Shown piece after piece: positions 8,341 to 16,904 of a DNA stretch of 64,000 nucleotides; within the stretch, counting starts at the first letter, position 1, and each line of letters begins with the position of its first letter. A model generated the notes under the pieces. That model searched no databases and was not told the origin of the DNA. It saw only the letters and a list, made by a program, of their open reading frames with translations. Position numbers and translations under genes: made by a program. The stretch covers positions 1 to 64,000 of the forward strand of contig CAUEPS010000010.1 of assembly GCA_959019775.1 (NCBI GenBank). The letters run 5' to 3'. The stretch is from an uncultured Collinsella sp. (GTDB lineage: Bacteria; Actinomycetota; Coriobacteriia; Coriobacteriales; Coriobacteriaceae).

Positions 8341-10221
8341 ATGCTCAATAATCACGAGGCCAATCTAACCGACGAGGAGGCTGCCGTCGAGGTCGCCCGC
8401 GTCGCGAAGACCTACCCCGTGGTACGTTTGCTGTCGGCCGACCAGATTAAGAGCGAGCGTAACTGCCTGCTCGCCGGCGATCACTGCCCTTGTTTGCGTC
8501 AGTCGAGTCTTGAGGCCTTGGCGAATTCGGGTGAGGTGTCGGAGCAACTGCTCAACGATGGTACTGAGTACCGCGCCCGCCTGCGCCCTCTAAAGGTCGA
8601 GGGCGAGCCTCGTGTCCTGCTGATGGTGCGTCCGATCGATGAGCAAGAGGCTGCAGAAGAGGACCTTGTCTACACCGACGTGCTGACGAGTGTGCGCAAT
8701 CGCCGATATTACGAGGAAAAGCTTCGTGGCGCCCGCATGAATGCCGGCGTTGCGATGATTGACCTTGATGATTTTAGGGCCTTCAACGATACGTGTGGCC
8801 GTCATGCCGGCGACCTTGCACTCGGTGCTGTGGCGACAGCCATACGCAGCGGAATTCGTTCGACTGACGAGCTTGTGCGCTATGGCTGCGACAAGTTTGT
8901 GGTCGTCATGCCCGATATTCCCTCCGATGACTTCGCCCGTCGCTTGCATCAGGTATCCGAAGCCGTTCATTCCACGATTATTCCGGGCCATGAGTACGTG
9001 AGCTTGACGGCATGTGTTGGTGGCGTTCGCATTCATGGCGAGACGGTCGATGAGGGCGTTGGCCGCGCTGTCCAGTTATTGAGCCGCGCTAAGGCAAAAG
9101 CCGGTACGGTCGTGACCGATGCCGATTCCATCGAGGCCTTCCAAAGCGAAAAGCCTTTGGTGCTTATTGTCGATGACTCCGAGATGAACCGAGCCATTCT
9201 CAGCGAGATGCTCAAGGACGAGTATTGCATCCTCGAGGCCGACCACGGTCGTGCGGCGCTCGACATGGTCGACCGCTATGGCGATGAGTTGTCGCTCGTG
9301 CTGCTGGATATTGTCATGCCGGGCGTAAGCGGCTTTGAGGTGCTGGCCGATCTGTCGCGCCGATCGGTTAGTGACAATCTGCCCGTCATCATGATTTCGA
9401 GCGAAGATTCCGATGATATGGTTCTGCGCGCGTACGAGCTGGGCGCCTCGGACTATATCAACCGCCCGTTTGACTCCCGTGTCGTGCGCCGCCGTGTAAG
9501 CAACACCATCCGCCTATACGCCAAACAGCGCCGCCTGACGAATCTGCTGTCCCAGCAGTACAACGAGCGCGTCAAGAACAGTCGCATGCTCATCGACATC
9601 ATGGCCGGCGTCATGGAACTTCGTAACGGCGAGAGCGGCAGGCACGTTACGAACATCGAGAAGCTGACCGAGCTGCTGCTTGGCTGTCTGGTCCAGCGTA
9701 GCGGCACGATCTCCCTCGACAATGAGGAGCGCTCCACGATCGCCCTGGCTTCGGCGCTGCACGATATCGGCAAGATGGCGATTGACGATGCGATTCTCAA
9801 CAAGCCCGGACGCCTTACGCCCGAGGAGTTCGAGATTATGAAGACGCATACCACGATCGGCGCCGACATGCTACTTGAGCTGGGTAGCCATCACGCCGGC
9901 AATGCGCTTATGGAATATGCGTACCAGATTGCGCGTTGGCATCACGAGCGCTGGGACGGCAAGGGTTATCCCGATGGCCTTAAGGGAGACGAAATTCCCA
10001 TTGCCGCACAGGTGGTTTCGGTGGCCGACGTGTACGATGCGCTGACGAGCGTGCGCGTGTACAAGGACGCTATCCCGCACGAGGAGGCGATCCAGATGAT
10101 CCTGGACGGTAAGTGCGGCACCTTTAACCCGCTGCTGCTCGATTGTCTGCTCGAGGTGCAAGACCAAATTGCCGAGACGTTGGCACGCCCCGCTGACGTC
10201 GTTGCGTTTCCCACGATTTAG
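8341..10221 (+). CDS. Hybrid response regulator: degenerate GGDEF, receiver, HD-GYP phosphodiesterase
   Basis: A 626-residue cytosolic signalling protein. Residues 110-265 are a GGDEF-like domain in which the signature reads GCDKF (182-186), so cyclase activity is unlikely. Residues 272-395 form a receiver with the acidic pocket IVDDS and phosphoacceptor Asp323 in LLDIVMPG. Residues 405-615 are an HD-GYP domain with the metal and signature residues intact: HDIGK (His474, Asp475), KPGRLTPEE, KTHT and HHERWDGKGYP (His534 onward). It is expected to hydrolyse cyclic di-GMP or a related dinucleotide under phosphorylation control. The start ATG follows GAAAGGG. It is followed by an HPt protein gene 24 bp later, so the two likely share a phosphorelay; no histidine kinase lies nearby. 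Confidence 0.9.
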   Translation: MLNNHEANLTDEEAAVEVARVAKTYPVVRLLSADQIKSERNCLLAGDHCPCLRQSSLEALANSGEVSEQLLNDGTEYRARLRPLKVEGEPRVLLMVRPIDEQEAAEEDLVYTDVLTSVRNRRYYEEKLRGARMNAGVAMIDLDDFRAFNDTCGRHAGDLALGAVATAIRSGIRSTDELVRYGCDKFVVVMPDIPSDDFARRLHQVSEAVHSTIIPGHEYVSLTACVGGVRIHGETVDEGVGRAVQLLSRAKAKAGTVVTDADSIEAFQSEKPLVLIVDDSEMNRAILSEMLKDEYCILEADHGRAALDMVDRYGDELSLVLLDIVMPGVSGFEVLADLSRRSVSDNLPVIMISSEDSDDMVLRAYELGASDYINRPFDSRVVRRRVSNTIRLYAKQRRLTNLLSQQYNERVKNSRMLIDIMAGVMELRNGESGRHVTNIEKLTELLLGCLVQRSGTISLDNEERSTIALASALHDIGKMAIDDAILNKPGRLTPEEFEIMKTHTTIGADMLLELGSHHAGNALMEYAYQIARWHHERWDGKGYPDGLKGDEIPIAAQVVSVADVYDALTSVRVYKDAIPHEEAIQMILDGKCGTFNPLLLDCLLEVQDQIAETLARPADVVAFPTI

Positions 10222-10245
10222 TTTGACCAAAGGAGTTTTTAATCC

Positions 10246-10602
10246 ATGATTTCCATGCGTGAGGCGTATGAGAAGATCGGCGCTAATTATGATGACGCGT
10301 GTGCTCGGCTGATGGGCGGGGAAATGCTTGCCCGCTTTGCCCTCAAGTTTTTAGATGACGAGAGCATGGACAAGCTGGAGGCTGCCATGGCGGCGGGAGA
10401 CGCCGAGGAAGCGTTTATGGCAGCGCACACGCTCAAGGGCGTGAGCCAGAGCCTGGGATTCGATAATCTGTACGAGCCGGCGGTCGTGGTGACCGAAGCG
10501 CTGCGCGGCGCCGATGCTGTTGACGGCGCTCGCGAGGGAATGCATGCGTTGCAGCAGCAATATGCGGCTACGATGTCGGCCCTGCGCGAGGCGGCCGAGT
10601 AA
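10246..10602 (+). CDS. HPt (histidine phosphotransfer) domain protein
   Basis: A 118-residue all-helical HPt protein. The phosphorylatable histidine is His61 in AAHTLKGVSQSLGF, a textbook HPt motif. It should pass phosphate to or from a receiver domain, most simply that of the HD-GYP regulator encoded just upstream, with which it appears co-transcribed. The start has AAGGAG upstream (AAAGGAGTTTTTAATCC). The kinase that feeds it is not in the window. Confidence 0.9.
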   Translation: MISMREAYEKIGANYDDACARLMGGEMLARFALKFLDDESMDKLEAAMAAGDAEEAFMAAHTLKGVSQSLGFDNLYEPAVVVTEALRGADAVDGAREGMHALQQQYAATMSALREAAE

Positions 10603-10626
10603 GGGCTTGCGTGCTTTGATGACTAT

Positions 10627-10690
10627 GAGAGTGGATAATCTCCCGTTTTAGGCCCGGTGGCGGCCTCAAAGTGGGAGATTATCCACTCTC
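10627..10690. repeat. Nested inverted repeat, 18-bp perfect arms
   Basis: GAGAGTGGATAATCTCCC (10627-10644) pairs perfectly with 10673-10690. Inside is a second small hairpin, AGGCC-CGGTGGC-GGCCT. It follows the HPt gene, so it may end that transcript, but there is no T-run. Confidence 0.85.
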
Positions 10691-10778
10691 GTTCGATATG
10701 TGTCCAAAAATCCACGCTCACCCCTCCGGGTTAGTAAATGGCCTATGCGCACTGGCGGGGCTTTCCGCATGCAATCAA

Positions 10779-10812
10779 TATCGTTGTTCGATAAACTGTT
10801 CGAATAACGATA
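10779..10812. promoter_or_regulatory. Palindromic operator upstream of the DUF2975-XRE pair
   Basis: TATCGTTGTTCGA (10779-10791) and TCGAATAACGATA (10800-10812) form a 13-bp inverted repeat with one mismatch and an 8-nt centre, just upstream of the DUF2975 start. A related TTCGATAAC half-site appears (inverted) at 11822-11830 in the promoter of the following ABC operon. The XRE regulator at 11402 is the obvious candidate ligand. Confidence 0.6.
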
Positions 10813-10832
10813 GAGTCGATGAGGGTGAGTGT

Positions 10833-11393
10833 ATGTCTAACAGCGTTCAGCGTATGGCCAAAGCGGGCGAAAATATCAGGAAGCTTGGCTTTTGCATGGC
10901 AGCCGTTTTTGCAGGGATGCTCGTCGCTTTTGCCGCGTTGGTTGTTTACGTGATCTGGTATGCGGTTGCAAACGTTGCCTCTGTCGATTCTTTCGGCGTC
11001 GTGACGCTTCTCGATGGCGGGTGCATCGTTATCCCAAGCGGACTGTGCCTGGCACTCGTCGTGGGTATTTCGCTTGTCGTTCTGTGTGGGATCAGCCGTA
11101 ACATCTCGCGAGGCGTCTCGCCCTTTACCAAGACGCATGTGCGGCTTATCCGTGTTCTTGCGCTCGCCTTTGCTGTTAACGCCGCGGTTTCGCTTATTGG
11201 TGCCTACGGATCGGTCAATCTTACCATTGGTGGGCTGGAGCTTTACGTCGTGCCTCATTCCTTCGTTATTGAGATTTGCCAAGGCGTTGCCTTTGATGCG
11301 GGGTCGCTTATCGGCGCGGCTGTCTGTCTGTGTATCTCGGTGATCTGGAGTTATGCCTCGCTGCTCCAAGAGCAGTCTGACGAGCTTGTGTAG
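10833..11393 (+). CDS. DUF2975 family membrane protein
   Basis: A 186-residue integral membrane protein with four predicted hydrophobic segments (about residues 18-44, 60-85, 105-130 and 150-175) and a short C-terminal tail. Its position directly ahead of a small XRE regulator is the usual arrangement of DUF2975 proteins; such pairs are thought to be membrane sensor or accessory plus repressor, but no function is established. The open frame extends to 10671 through a palindrome; the ATG at 10833 follows GAGGGTGAG and is the natural start. Its stop is eight bases before the regulator start, with AGGAGG between them, so translation is probably coupled. Confidence 0.85.
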   Translation: MSNSVQRMAKAGENIRKLGFCMAAVFAGMLVAFAALVVYVIWYAVANVASVDSFGVVTLLDGGCIVIPSGLCLALVVGISLVVLCGISRNISRGVSPFTKTHVRLIRVLALAFAVNAAVSLIGAYGSVNLTIGGLELYVVPHSFVIEICQGVAFDAGSLIGAAVCLCISVIWSYASLLQEQSDELV

Positions 11394-11401
11394 GAGGAAG
11401 C

Positions 11402-11731
11402 ATGAGCTATCTCATCATCGAGCTTGAGACGCAGCTGCTTAAGACCGGAAAGACCAGCGCTGATCTGATTCGGGCGACGGGGCATACTCCGGCTAATATT
11501 TCAAAGCTGAGAAACGGAAAGATAAAAGCTATTCGCCTAAAGACTCTTCTCGATATCTGTGATGAGCTTGATTGTCAACCGGGAGATATTATTCAGCGTG
11601 TGAGCGAGAAAGAGCTTGAGGAGCTTATTGTCGAGCGTGCAAAAAATGTCGTGAGACAGATGCGGGATGGCGGAGGCAACGAGGCGTCGCTTCCGACATC
11701 AGTCTTTGCTGTAGATTTGAGCGACGAGTAG
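11402..11731 (+). CDS. XRE/Cro family transcriptional regulator
   Basis: A 109-residue protein whose first 70 residues form a Cro/CI-type helix-turn-helix (TSADLIRATGHTPANISKL is the recognition region, with LKTLLDICDELDCQPGDI as the following helices), of the small YozG-like type that normally accompanies DUF2975 proteins. The last 35 residues are unconserved. It probably binds the 10779-10812 palindrome and represses its own operon, and perhaps the ABC transporter downstream. Codon use is more AT-rich than in flanking genes. Ends at a good terminator. Confidence 0.88.
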   Translation: MSYLIIELETQLLKTGKTSADLIRATGHTPANISKLRNGKIKAIRLKTLLDICDELDCQPGDIIQRVSEKELEELIVERAKNVVRQMRDGGGNEASLPTSVFAVDLSDE

Positions 11732-11772
11732 CATAAAGCGAACAACTATAACGAAATATCAGCGTAAAGGGG

Positions 11773-11800
11773 CCCGTGTCTAACACGGGTTCTTTCTTTT
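11773..11800 (+). terminator. Intrinsic terminator after the XRE gene
   Basis: CCCGTGT-CTA-ACACGGG followed by TTCTTTCTTTT. A standard hairpin plus T-rich tail, 41 bp past the stop codon. Confidence 0.85.
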
Positions 11801-11808
11801 AGACTATC

Positions 11809-11837
11809 TTGACAAATATGAGTTATCGAAAAACAAT
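11809..11837 (+). promoter_or_regulatory. Promoter of the ABC exporter operon
   Basis: TTGACA (11809-11814), a 17-nt spacer, then AACAAT (11832-11837). The spacer carries GTTATCG...ATAAC (11822-11840), an imperfect palindrome with similarity to the XRE operator, so repression at this promoter is plausible. Confidence 0.55.
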
Positions 11838-11911
11838 AACAACTAGAAAAAACGATAAAGGAAAGAAGAAACGATATGATCAGTTTTGCTATCGAGCAGG
11901 AAGGGAGGCCA

Positions 11912-12637
11912 ATGAACACATCAGCGATAAAGTTATCAAAGGTGTCAAAGCGCTACGGGAAACGGCGCGTTTTGCATGACGTTTCCTTCGAGGTGCATCA
12001 GTCTGAGCTCCTTGCCCTTGTTGGTGCAAACGGTGCGGGCAAAAGCACGCTTATTAAAATCGTCTTGGGCCTCTGCGAGCCGTCGTCGGGGAGCGTGGAG
12101 CTCTTTGGGGGCAAGTCGAAAAAAGAGCTGAGCCTGATGCGGACGCGTGTCGGCTATGTGCCAGATTCCTGCGGAGCATACCAATCCCTCAGTGCGGCTG
12201 AGAATCTTCGGATCCGATGTGCGGAATGGGGGCTCGATGAGAAACGTGAGGTTCCTCGCGTCTTGGGCCAAGTCGGGCTGGACGTCGATGAGAAAAAGAG
12301 CGTGAGCAGTTTTTCTCTGGGAATGAAACGGCGACTGGATATAGCTACGGCTTTATTGGGCGACACCGACGTACTAATTTTCGATGAGCCGGCAAATGGA
12401 TTGGATCCGTTGGGCATCGAGAGTATATGGGCCCTTATCGGTCGATTGAATCGAGAGCAGGGTAAGACCATGCTCATCTCTAGTCATGATTTGGATGAGT
12501 TGGCATCGGTTGCAACAAGCTGCCTGTTTATTCATGACGGCGAACTGCTAAAAAAGGAATCGATGGACGTCATAAGGGATGAGGCGTCGTCCCTAAAAGA
12601 GTATTACAGGCGCTTGATGAAGGCGGTCTCGCTATGA
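11912..12637 (+). CDS. ABC transporter ATP-binding protein
   Basis: A 241-residue ATPase subunit. Walker A GANGAGKST is at 38-46, the signature SFSLGMKRR replaces the usual LSGGQ, the Walker B strand is VLIFDEPANGLDP and the switch His is in SSHDLDEL. It belongs to the exporter-type group (bacitracin/lantibiotic-immunity, CcmA-like). An upstream ATG at 11876 with its own GGAAAG is also possible; I chose 11912 because AAGGGAGG lies just before it and it begins the conserved domain. It overlaps the next gene by ATGA, so the three-gene operon is translationally coupled. Base composition is lower in GC than the surrounding genes. Confidence 0.9.
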   Translation: MNTSAIKLSKVSKRYGKRRVLHDVSFEVHQSELLALVGANGAGKSTLIKIVLGLCEPSSGSVELFGGKSKKELSLMRTRVGYVPDSCGAYQSLSAAENLRIRCAEWGLDEKREVPRVLGQVGLDVDEKKSVSSFSLGMKRRLDIATALLGDTDVLIFDEPANGLDPLGIESIWALIGRLNREQGKTMLISSHDLDELASVATSCLFIHDGELLKKESMDVIRDEASSLKEYYRRLMKAVSL

Positions 12638-13458
12638 AGCGGGCGATCCATCCCATAAAGGCAGATATGATACGTTTGCACAGGATATTTCCGGCGAAGT
12701 TTGGTCTTGCGCTTATGTTGGCGTTCGGCCTTCTCTTCGGCATCTTTCTAAAAAACGGAACAACGTTGCTCGCCTTTGGCAATAGCGTTTTTGGGGAGGA
12801 TATTGGCTTCTGCTGGAATGTAATCGATCCTTCTGCACCCGATGAGTCCCTTGTGCGTAGCGCCTTTGCCGGCACATCTCTGCTTGTGCCGCTCATCGTT
12901 TGCCTGGTAATTCTACAGGAGCGTGGCTATGAAGAGGGCTGCCGAATTTCTTTGGCAAGAGGTCTCAACCGCTTTTATGGGGCTCTAGCCCATGCATTTT
13001 CGTCTGCTTTAATAATTGGCGCAGCATATAGTGCGCTTTGCCTTCTTCTTTTTGCAATAGCCATAATACGTGGAGGGCATAACTACTCGCACGACATGCT
13101 AACTGTATTTTTGCCTGCAATGATAGTCAACGCCGTATTGGTGATATCGGTTGCGTTGGAGACGACGACCATCTATCGGATTACAGACAGCGCTGTATTG
13201 AGCGGAGCTGCGATAATTATTGGATTTGTCATGAGCTTGACGCTCTACGGAACTTACCTTCAGACGCCCATACCGTCCTTGCGATGGATCTTCTTTCTTC
13301 CGGGGCCGTACCTTGGAGTTGGATGTGCCCTTGGGTATAGCGATATGGGGCAGCTGACGCTTCTGGGATATGGCGCGGCAGCCAGCTGTCTATCGGTATT
13401 GATTTACGCTCTCGTGAGCTTTCGTACTGGGGGTGTGCTCAATGGCTCGTCAGACTAG
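12634..13458 (+). CDS. ABC transporter membrane subunit 1
   Basis: A 274-residue polytopic membrane protein with about six hydrophobic segments (near residues 21-40, 80-98, 118-145, 153-176, 185-205 and 245-268), no obvious motif. It starts within the stop of the ATPase gene (ATGA overlap) and overlaps the next gene, so it is surely a permease subunit of that ABC system. Such ABC-2 type arrangements export peptides or drugs, or confer immunity to bacteriocins. The substrate cannot be told. Confidence 0.82.
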   Translation: MKRAIHPIKADMIRLHRIFPAKFGLALMLAFGLLFGIFLKNGTTLLAFGNSVFGEDIGFCWNVIDPSAPDESLVRSAFAGTSLLVPLIVCLVILQERGYEEGCRISLARGLNRFYGALAHAFSSALIIGAAYSALCLLLFAIAIIRGGHNYSHDMLTVFLPAMIVNAVLVISVALETTTIYRITDSAVLSGAAIIIGFVMSLTLYGTYLQTPIPSLRWIFFLPGPYLGVGCALGYSDMGQLTLLGYGAAASCLSVLIYALVSFRTGGVLNGSSD

Positions 13459-14260
13459 AAGATTCCTTCATTCAGAATTGAAGCATGTGAGCAAATGGAC
13501 GTACGCCTTAATCCTGGTAATTTATGCGTGCATGGTGGTATTGCAGCTTAGTTCTTTCCCGATGTGGTTCTGTAGCCTCCGTGAGAACAGTTTCTTAGGC
13601 TTTTTCCCAGACCCGACGCTTCGGCTATCGGCAGAGGATGTCCTTCTATTTGGTAATGCAGAGGTTTTTCGCGGTCTGCTGTTCAACGTAGCCCCGTTGG
13701 CTCATGCATTGTTCTTCCCGTTCATCGCGGCTTGCATTGTGCCGCGCTTTGTCAGTTCGGGCTTTATTGAGGAACCGTGGGGGTTGTCGGAGGCTCGGGG
13801 AGGGAAGCGTGTGTGCGCTATCGTTGCGCGAGTGGTGCTGTCTTCTTTTGCCCTTTTGGGCGCGTTTATCCTGTCGACTGTCGTTTTGTACTGCCTTAAC
13901 TGCGCGATCGTTTTAGATGCTCAACAGTATTTCAACCTGCATGTATGTTGCTATCGACTTGTTCTTGCTGCCGCCGCCTGCCTTGCATACGTGGTTTCTT
14001 GCGTAATCGTTGTTTCCTATTTTGGGTCCGGCTTCGGTCCGATTGGCATGCTGCTGCTTGTCAACGTCATAGCGATCTACATACAGCTCGGGGCCAATTC
14101 CATGCTTCCGCTTCCGTCCTCGATGCTCATGTGGATTTGCGGCGTGACCCCGTTGGGGGATGGTCAATGCGTTTCGATTTTAATTGACTGCCTAATAAAC
14201 GTAGCAAGCGTTTTTGCCATCTGCTTTACAGTCGACCGATTGCGGTCGAGATTTCTTTGA
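13442..14260 (+). CDS. ABC transporter membrane subunit 2
   Basis: A 272-residue membrane protein with about six hydrophobic segments, the last near the C terminus. It overlaps subunit 1 by 17 bp and ends the operon. A GTG at 13433 is an alternative start; the ATG at 13442 has GGGGGTG six bases ahead. No family motif seen; the role follows from operon position. A heterodimeric permease (with subunit 1) driven by the single ATPase is the simplest reading, as in lantibiotic-immunity type FEG exporters. Confidence 0.75.
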   Translation: MARQTRRFLHSELKHVSKWTYALILVIYACMVVLQLSSFPMWFCSLRENSFLGFFPDPTLRLSAEDVLLFGNAEVFRGLLFNVAPLAHALFFPFIAACIVPRFVSSGFIEEPWGLSEARGGKRVCAIVARVVLSSFALLGAFILSTVVLYCLNCAIVLDAQQYFNLHVCCYRLVLAAAACLAYVVSCVIVVSYFGSGFGPIGMLLLVNVIAIYIQLGANSMLPLPSSMLMWICGVTPLGDGQCVSILIDCLINVASVFAICFTVDRLRSRFL

Positions 14261-14300
14261 TTGTTTGTGAGGGATAATCATACCGAGCATACCAAATACA

Positions 14301-14338
14301 GGGGGGGGCGGGCACCGTGGCTGGTGTCCGCCCCCCCT
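14301..14338 (+). terminator. GC-rich terminator hairpin of the ABC operon
   Basis: GGGGGGCGGGCACC, loop GTGGCT, GGTGTCCGCCCCCC. It separates the ABC operon from the convergent C26 gene and probably serves both. Confidence 0.75.
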
Positions 14339-14372
14339 AGCATGGAAGGTTTAAGCCTATGTGATTTGCGAG

Positions 14373-15182
14373 CTAGCGTGCCTGCTTTACCTTGGCCGCT
14401 GCCTCGACAAACGACTTCCACAGGTTAAAGTCGGTCTCGAGCGTCTTCCACGTGTACTCAGGATGCCATTGCACGCCCAGGCAGAATGGCTGGCCTTCGA
14501 CCTCGATGCACTCGGGAACGCCGTCGGTTGCCTTGGCGACCAAGCGCGTGCTTTTACCCAGACGGTCGACGCAGCAGTGATGTGCCGAGTTGGTCTGGAT
14601 CAGCCTGTGCCCGCCAACCGCGCGCTCCAGCAGCGAGCCCGGCACGACCTCGACGGGGTGCACGGGATCGTTGAGCACGTGGGTATGGCGCCACTGCGTG
14701 CGGCCCTCGCGCGCACCCAGGCTCGGCACGTCCATGCACAGGGTGCCGCCGGTGGCGACATTGAGCAGCTGCGTGCCTCGGCAGGTGGTAAAGAGCGGCT
14801 TCTTGGCGCGAAGCACCTCGTTAACCAGCTTAAACTCAAAACGGTCGCGAATCTCGCAGCACAGCGTGGGGTCGTAAGGACGCTCGTCGCCCCAGCGTTT
14901 GGGGTTGACGTCCGGGCCGCCGGGAATAGCGATACCGTCAGCGATTTCCACGTAATGACGGATAACATCGACGTCTTCGGTAATAGACATCTGCAGCGGC
15001 AGGCCACCGGCGGCAAGGATGGCATCGACAAAGACACTTGCGATTTCCTCGTTGGGGGAGAGGGTCTCGCTCAAAAACGGTTTTGCCTCTTCCCAACGCG
15101 GCGCGACGAGGATGAGCGGACGGTCGGCGGGGGCAACGTCGACGTGCGGGGTATAGGACGAGGAAGTACGTGTTCCGATCAT
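14373..15182 (-). CDS. Gamma-glutamyl-gamma-aminobutyrate hydrolase family protein (peptidase C26)
   Basis: A 269-residue class I glutamine amidotransferase-like hydrolase. The triad is Cys134 in TTCRGTQ, and His240 and Glu242 in QWHPEY; the oxyanion strand is GIAIPGGPDVNP. Family members such as PuuD split gamma-glutamyl amides (for example gamma-glutamyl-GABA) releasing glutamate. Next to it on the same strand is a polar amino-acid ABC importer, which fits a role in recovering glutamate or gamma-glutamyl compounds, though the 88-bp gap leaves co-transcription open. Confidence 0.88.
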   Translation of the reverse strand: MIGTRTSSSYTPHVDVAPADRPLILVAPRWEEAKPFLSETLSPNEEIASVFVDAILAAGGLPLQMSITEDVDVIRHYVEIADGIAIPGGPDVNPKRWGDERPYDPTLCCEIRDRFEFKLVNEVLRAKKPLFTTCRGTQLLNVATGGTLCMDVPSLGAREGRTQWRHTHVLNDPVHPVEVVPGSLLERAVGGHRLIQTNSAHHCCVDRLGKSTRLVAKATDGVPECIEVEGQPFCLGVQWHPEYTWKTLETDFNLWKSFVEAAAKVKQAR

Positions 15183-15269
15183 GGGTGCGGCCTTCGAATC
15201 CAGGTGGACATGGCATAGGGGTGGCGCGGGACAAACGCTGGTGATGAATTTGCCCGCGTGGCAATTGGG

Positions 15270-16034
15270 CTAGTGGCCCTTGATGGAGTTGAGGAAGTCC
15301 TGGGCGCGCTTGGTCTGGGGATGGTCGAAGAACTCGTCGGGCGTGCCGGTTTCCACGATCTGGCCGTCGGCCATAAACACGACGCGGTCGGCCACGCGGC
15401 GGGCGAAGTTCATCTCGTGCGTGATGACGATCATCGTCATGCCCTGCTGGGCCAGACGGACCATGACCTCGAGCACCTCATTGATCATTTCGGGATCGAG
15501 GGCGCTCGTGGGCTCGTCAAAGAGCATGGCCTTGGGCTGCATGGCAAGCGAACGGGCGATGGCTACACGCTGTTGCTGACCGCCCGAGAGCTGTGCGGGC
15601 ACCTTATCGGCCTGCTCGGCAACGCCCACGCGGCCCAGCAGGTCCATGGCACGCTCACGGGCCTCGTCCTTGGAGACGCCCAGCACATCGACCGGTCCCA
15701 GCATGACGTTCTGCAGTACGGTCATATGTGCGAACAGGTTGAACTGCTGAAACACCATGCCCAGCTCGGCACGCATGCGGGCAAGGTCTTTGCCTTCCTG
15801 CGGCAAGGGCTGGCCCTCGATGAGGATCTCGCCCGAGTCGATGGTCTCCAAGCGGTTGATGGTGCGGCACATGGTCGACTTGCCCGAGCCCGAGGGGCCG
15901 ATCACAACGACGACCTCGCCGCGATCGACTGACAGATTGATGTCGTTGAGAACGTGCAGGTCGCCATAGTGCTTATCGACGTGCTTGAGCTCAATCAGCG
16001 GCTGATTGCCGGTAGAAGAAGTGCTCTGTGCCAT
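15270..16034 (-). CDS. Polar amino-acid ABC importer, ATP-binding protein (GlnQ-like)
   Basis: A 254-residue ATPase. Walker A GPSGSGKST is at 46-54, then the Q-loop FQQFNLFAHMT, signature LSGGQQQR, Walker B AMLFDEPTSALDP and switch ITHEM. This is the close pattern of the PAAT family (glutamine, glutamate, arginine) importers. It is the last gene of a four-gene minus-strand cluster: binding protein, permease, permease, ATPase. Confidence 0.93.
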   Translation of the reverse strand: MAQSTSSTGNQPLIELKHVDKHYGDLHVLNDINLSVDRGEVVVVIGPSGSGKSTMCRTINRLETIDSGEILIEGQPLPQEGKDLARMRAELGMVFQQFNLFAHMTVLQNVMLGPVDVLGVSKDEARERAMDLLGRVGVAEQADKVPAQLSGGQQQRVAIARSLAMQPKAMLFDEPTSALDPEMINEVLEVMVRLAQQGMTMIVITHEMNFARRVADRVVFMADGQIVETGTPDEFFDHPQTKRAQDFLNSIKGH

Positions 16035-16070
16035 GGTGCTCGGCTCCTTATGACTCGAAATGGTAAAGCG

Positions 16071-16904
16071 TTAGCGGATGATGGTCGCGCCGGTCTTGTG
16101 CGAAACGTAGACAGCAGCCTTGTTGATCGCGACGTTGATGAGGATGTAGATGACCGCGATTACCAGGTAGACCGACACGAGGGCGTCGTAGTTGGTAATG
16201 AGCACGCGGGCGTTTTGCATGAGGTCGGGGTAGCTCACCACGTAGGCCACGGTGGTGTCTTTGACTACGACCACGAGCTGCGAAATCAAGGACGGAATGA
16301 TAAACCGAATAGCCTGCGGTAACACGATTTTAAAGGTGATTTTAGCTTTGGAGAGGCCGAGTGCCTGGGCGGCTTCGGCCTGGCCGCGCGGCACGGCGTT
16401 AACGCCGGCACGGAAGATCTCGGCAAGTACGCCGGCTGCAGCGAGCGCGACGGGAAGTGTGAGCATCCAAAACGACGGCAGCGCGATCTTGTACTGGGGC
16501 AGCACCAAAAAGAAGAAGTAGATGAACAGCAGGCTTGGTACGCCGCGGAAGAAATCGGTGAGCACGCGGCAGGCCAGCTGCAACGGCTTAATATCGCTCG
16601 TGCGGCCGAGCATAAGGCCCAGGCCCAGCACGAGCGCGATGGCGCCAGCGGTGAGTGCGACTTTAACGGTGCCTTCAAAGCCGGCAAGTAAGAACTTCCA
16701 GGTGGTGAGGTGCGTAAAGAAATACCAGTAGTGGACCGAAAGCTGACCGGTCACATAAAAGCGCTGCAGTACCAGGACGACGAGTGCGGCCACGGCAACA
16801 AGCGAGATGGCGGTGCCGATGCGAATCTTGGCGCGCATCTTGGGGCCGGGAGCCTCGTAGAGCGCATCGCGCATGGTAAGCGCAGGGGAGGAATGCTTGC
16901 TCAT
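16071..16904 (-). CDS. Polar amino-acid ABC importer, permease 2
   Basis: A 277-residue membrane permease of the HisM/GlnP type. After a 30-residue cytosolic N-terminal tail there are about five membrane segments and the coupling-helix sequence RAGVNAVPRGQAEAAQALG, the EAA motif that contacts the ATPase. Its start overlaps the stop of permease 1 by four bases (16901-16904). Together the two permeases form a heterodimeric channel, as in gluCD systems of Actinobacteria. Confidence 0.92.
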   Translation of the reverse strand: MSKHSSPALTMRDALYEAPGPKMRAKIRIGTAISLVAVAALVVLVLQRFYVTGQLSVHYWYFFTHLTTWKFLLAGFEGTVKVALTAGAIALVLGLGLMLGRTSDIKPLQLACRVLTDFFRGVPSLLFIYFFFLVLPQYKIALPSFWMLTLPVALAAAGVLAEIFRAGVNAVPRGQAEAAQALGLSKAKITFKIVLPQAIRFIIPSLISQLVVVVKDTTVAYVVSYPDLMQNARVLITNYDALVSVYLVIAVIYILINVAINKAAVYVSHKTGATIIR

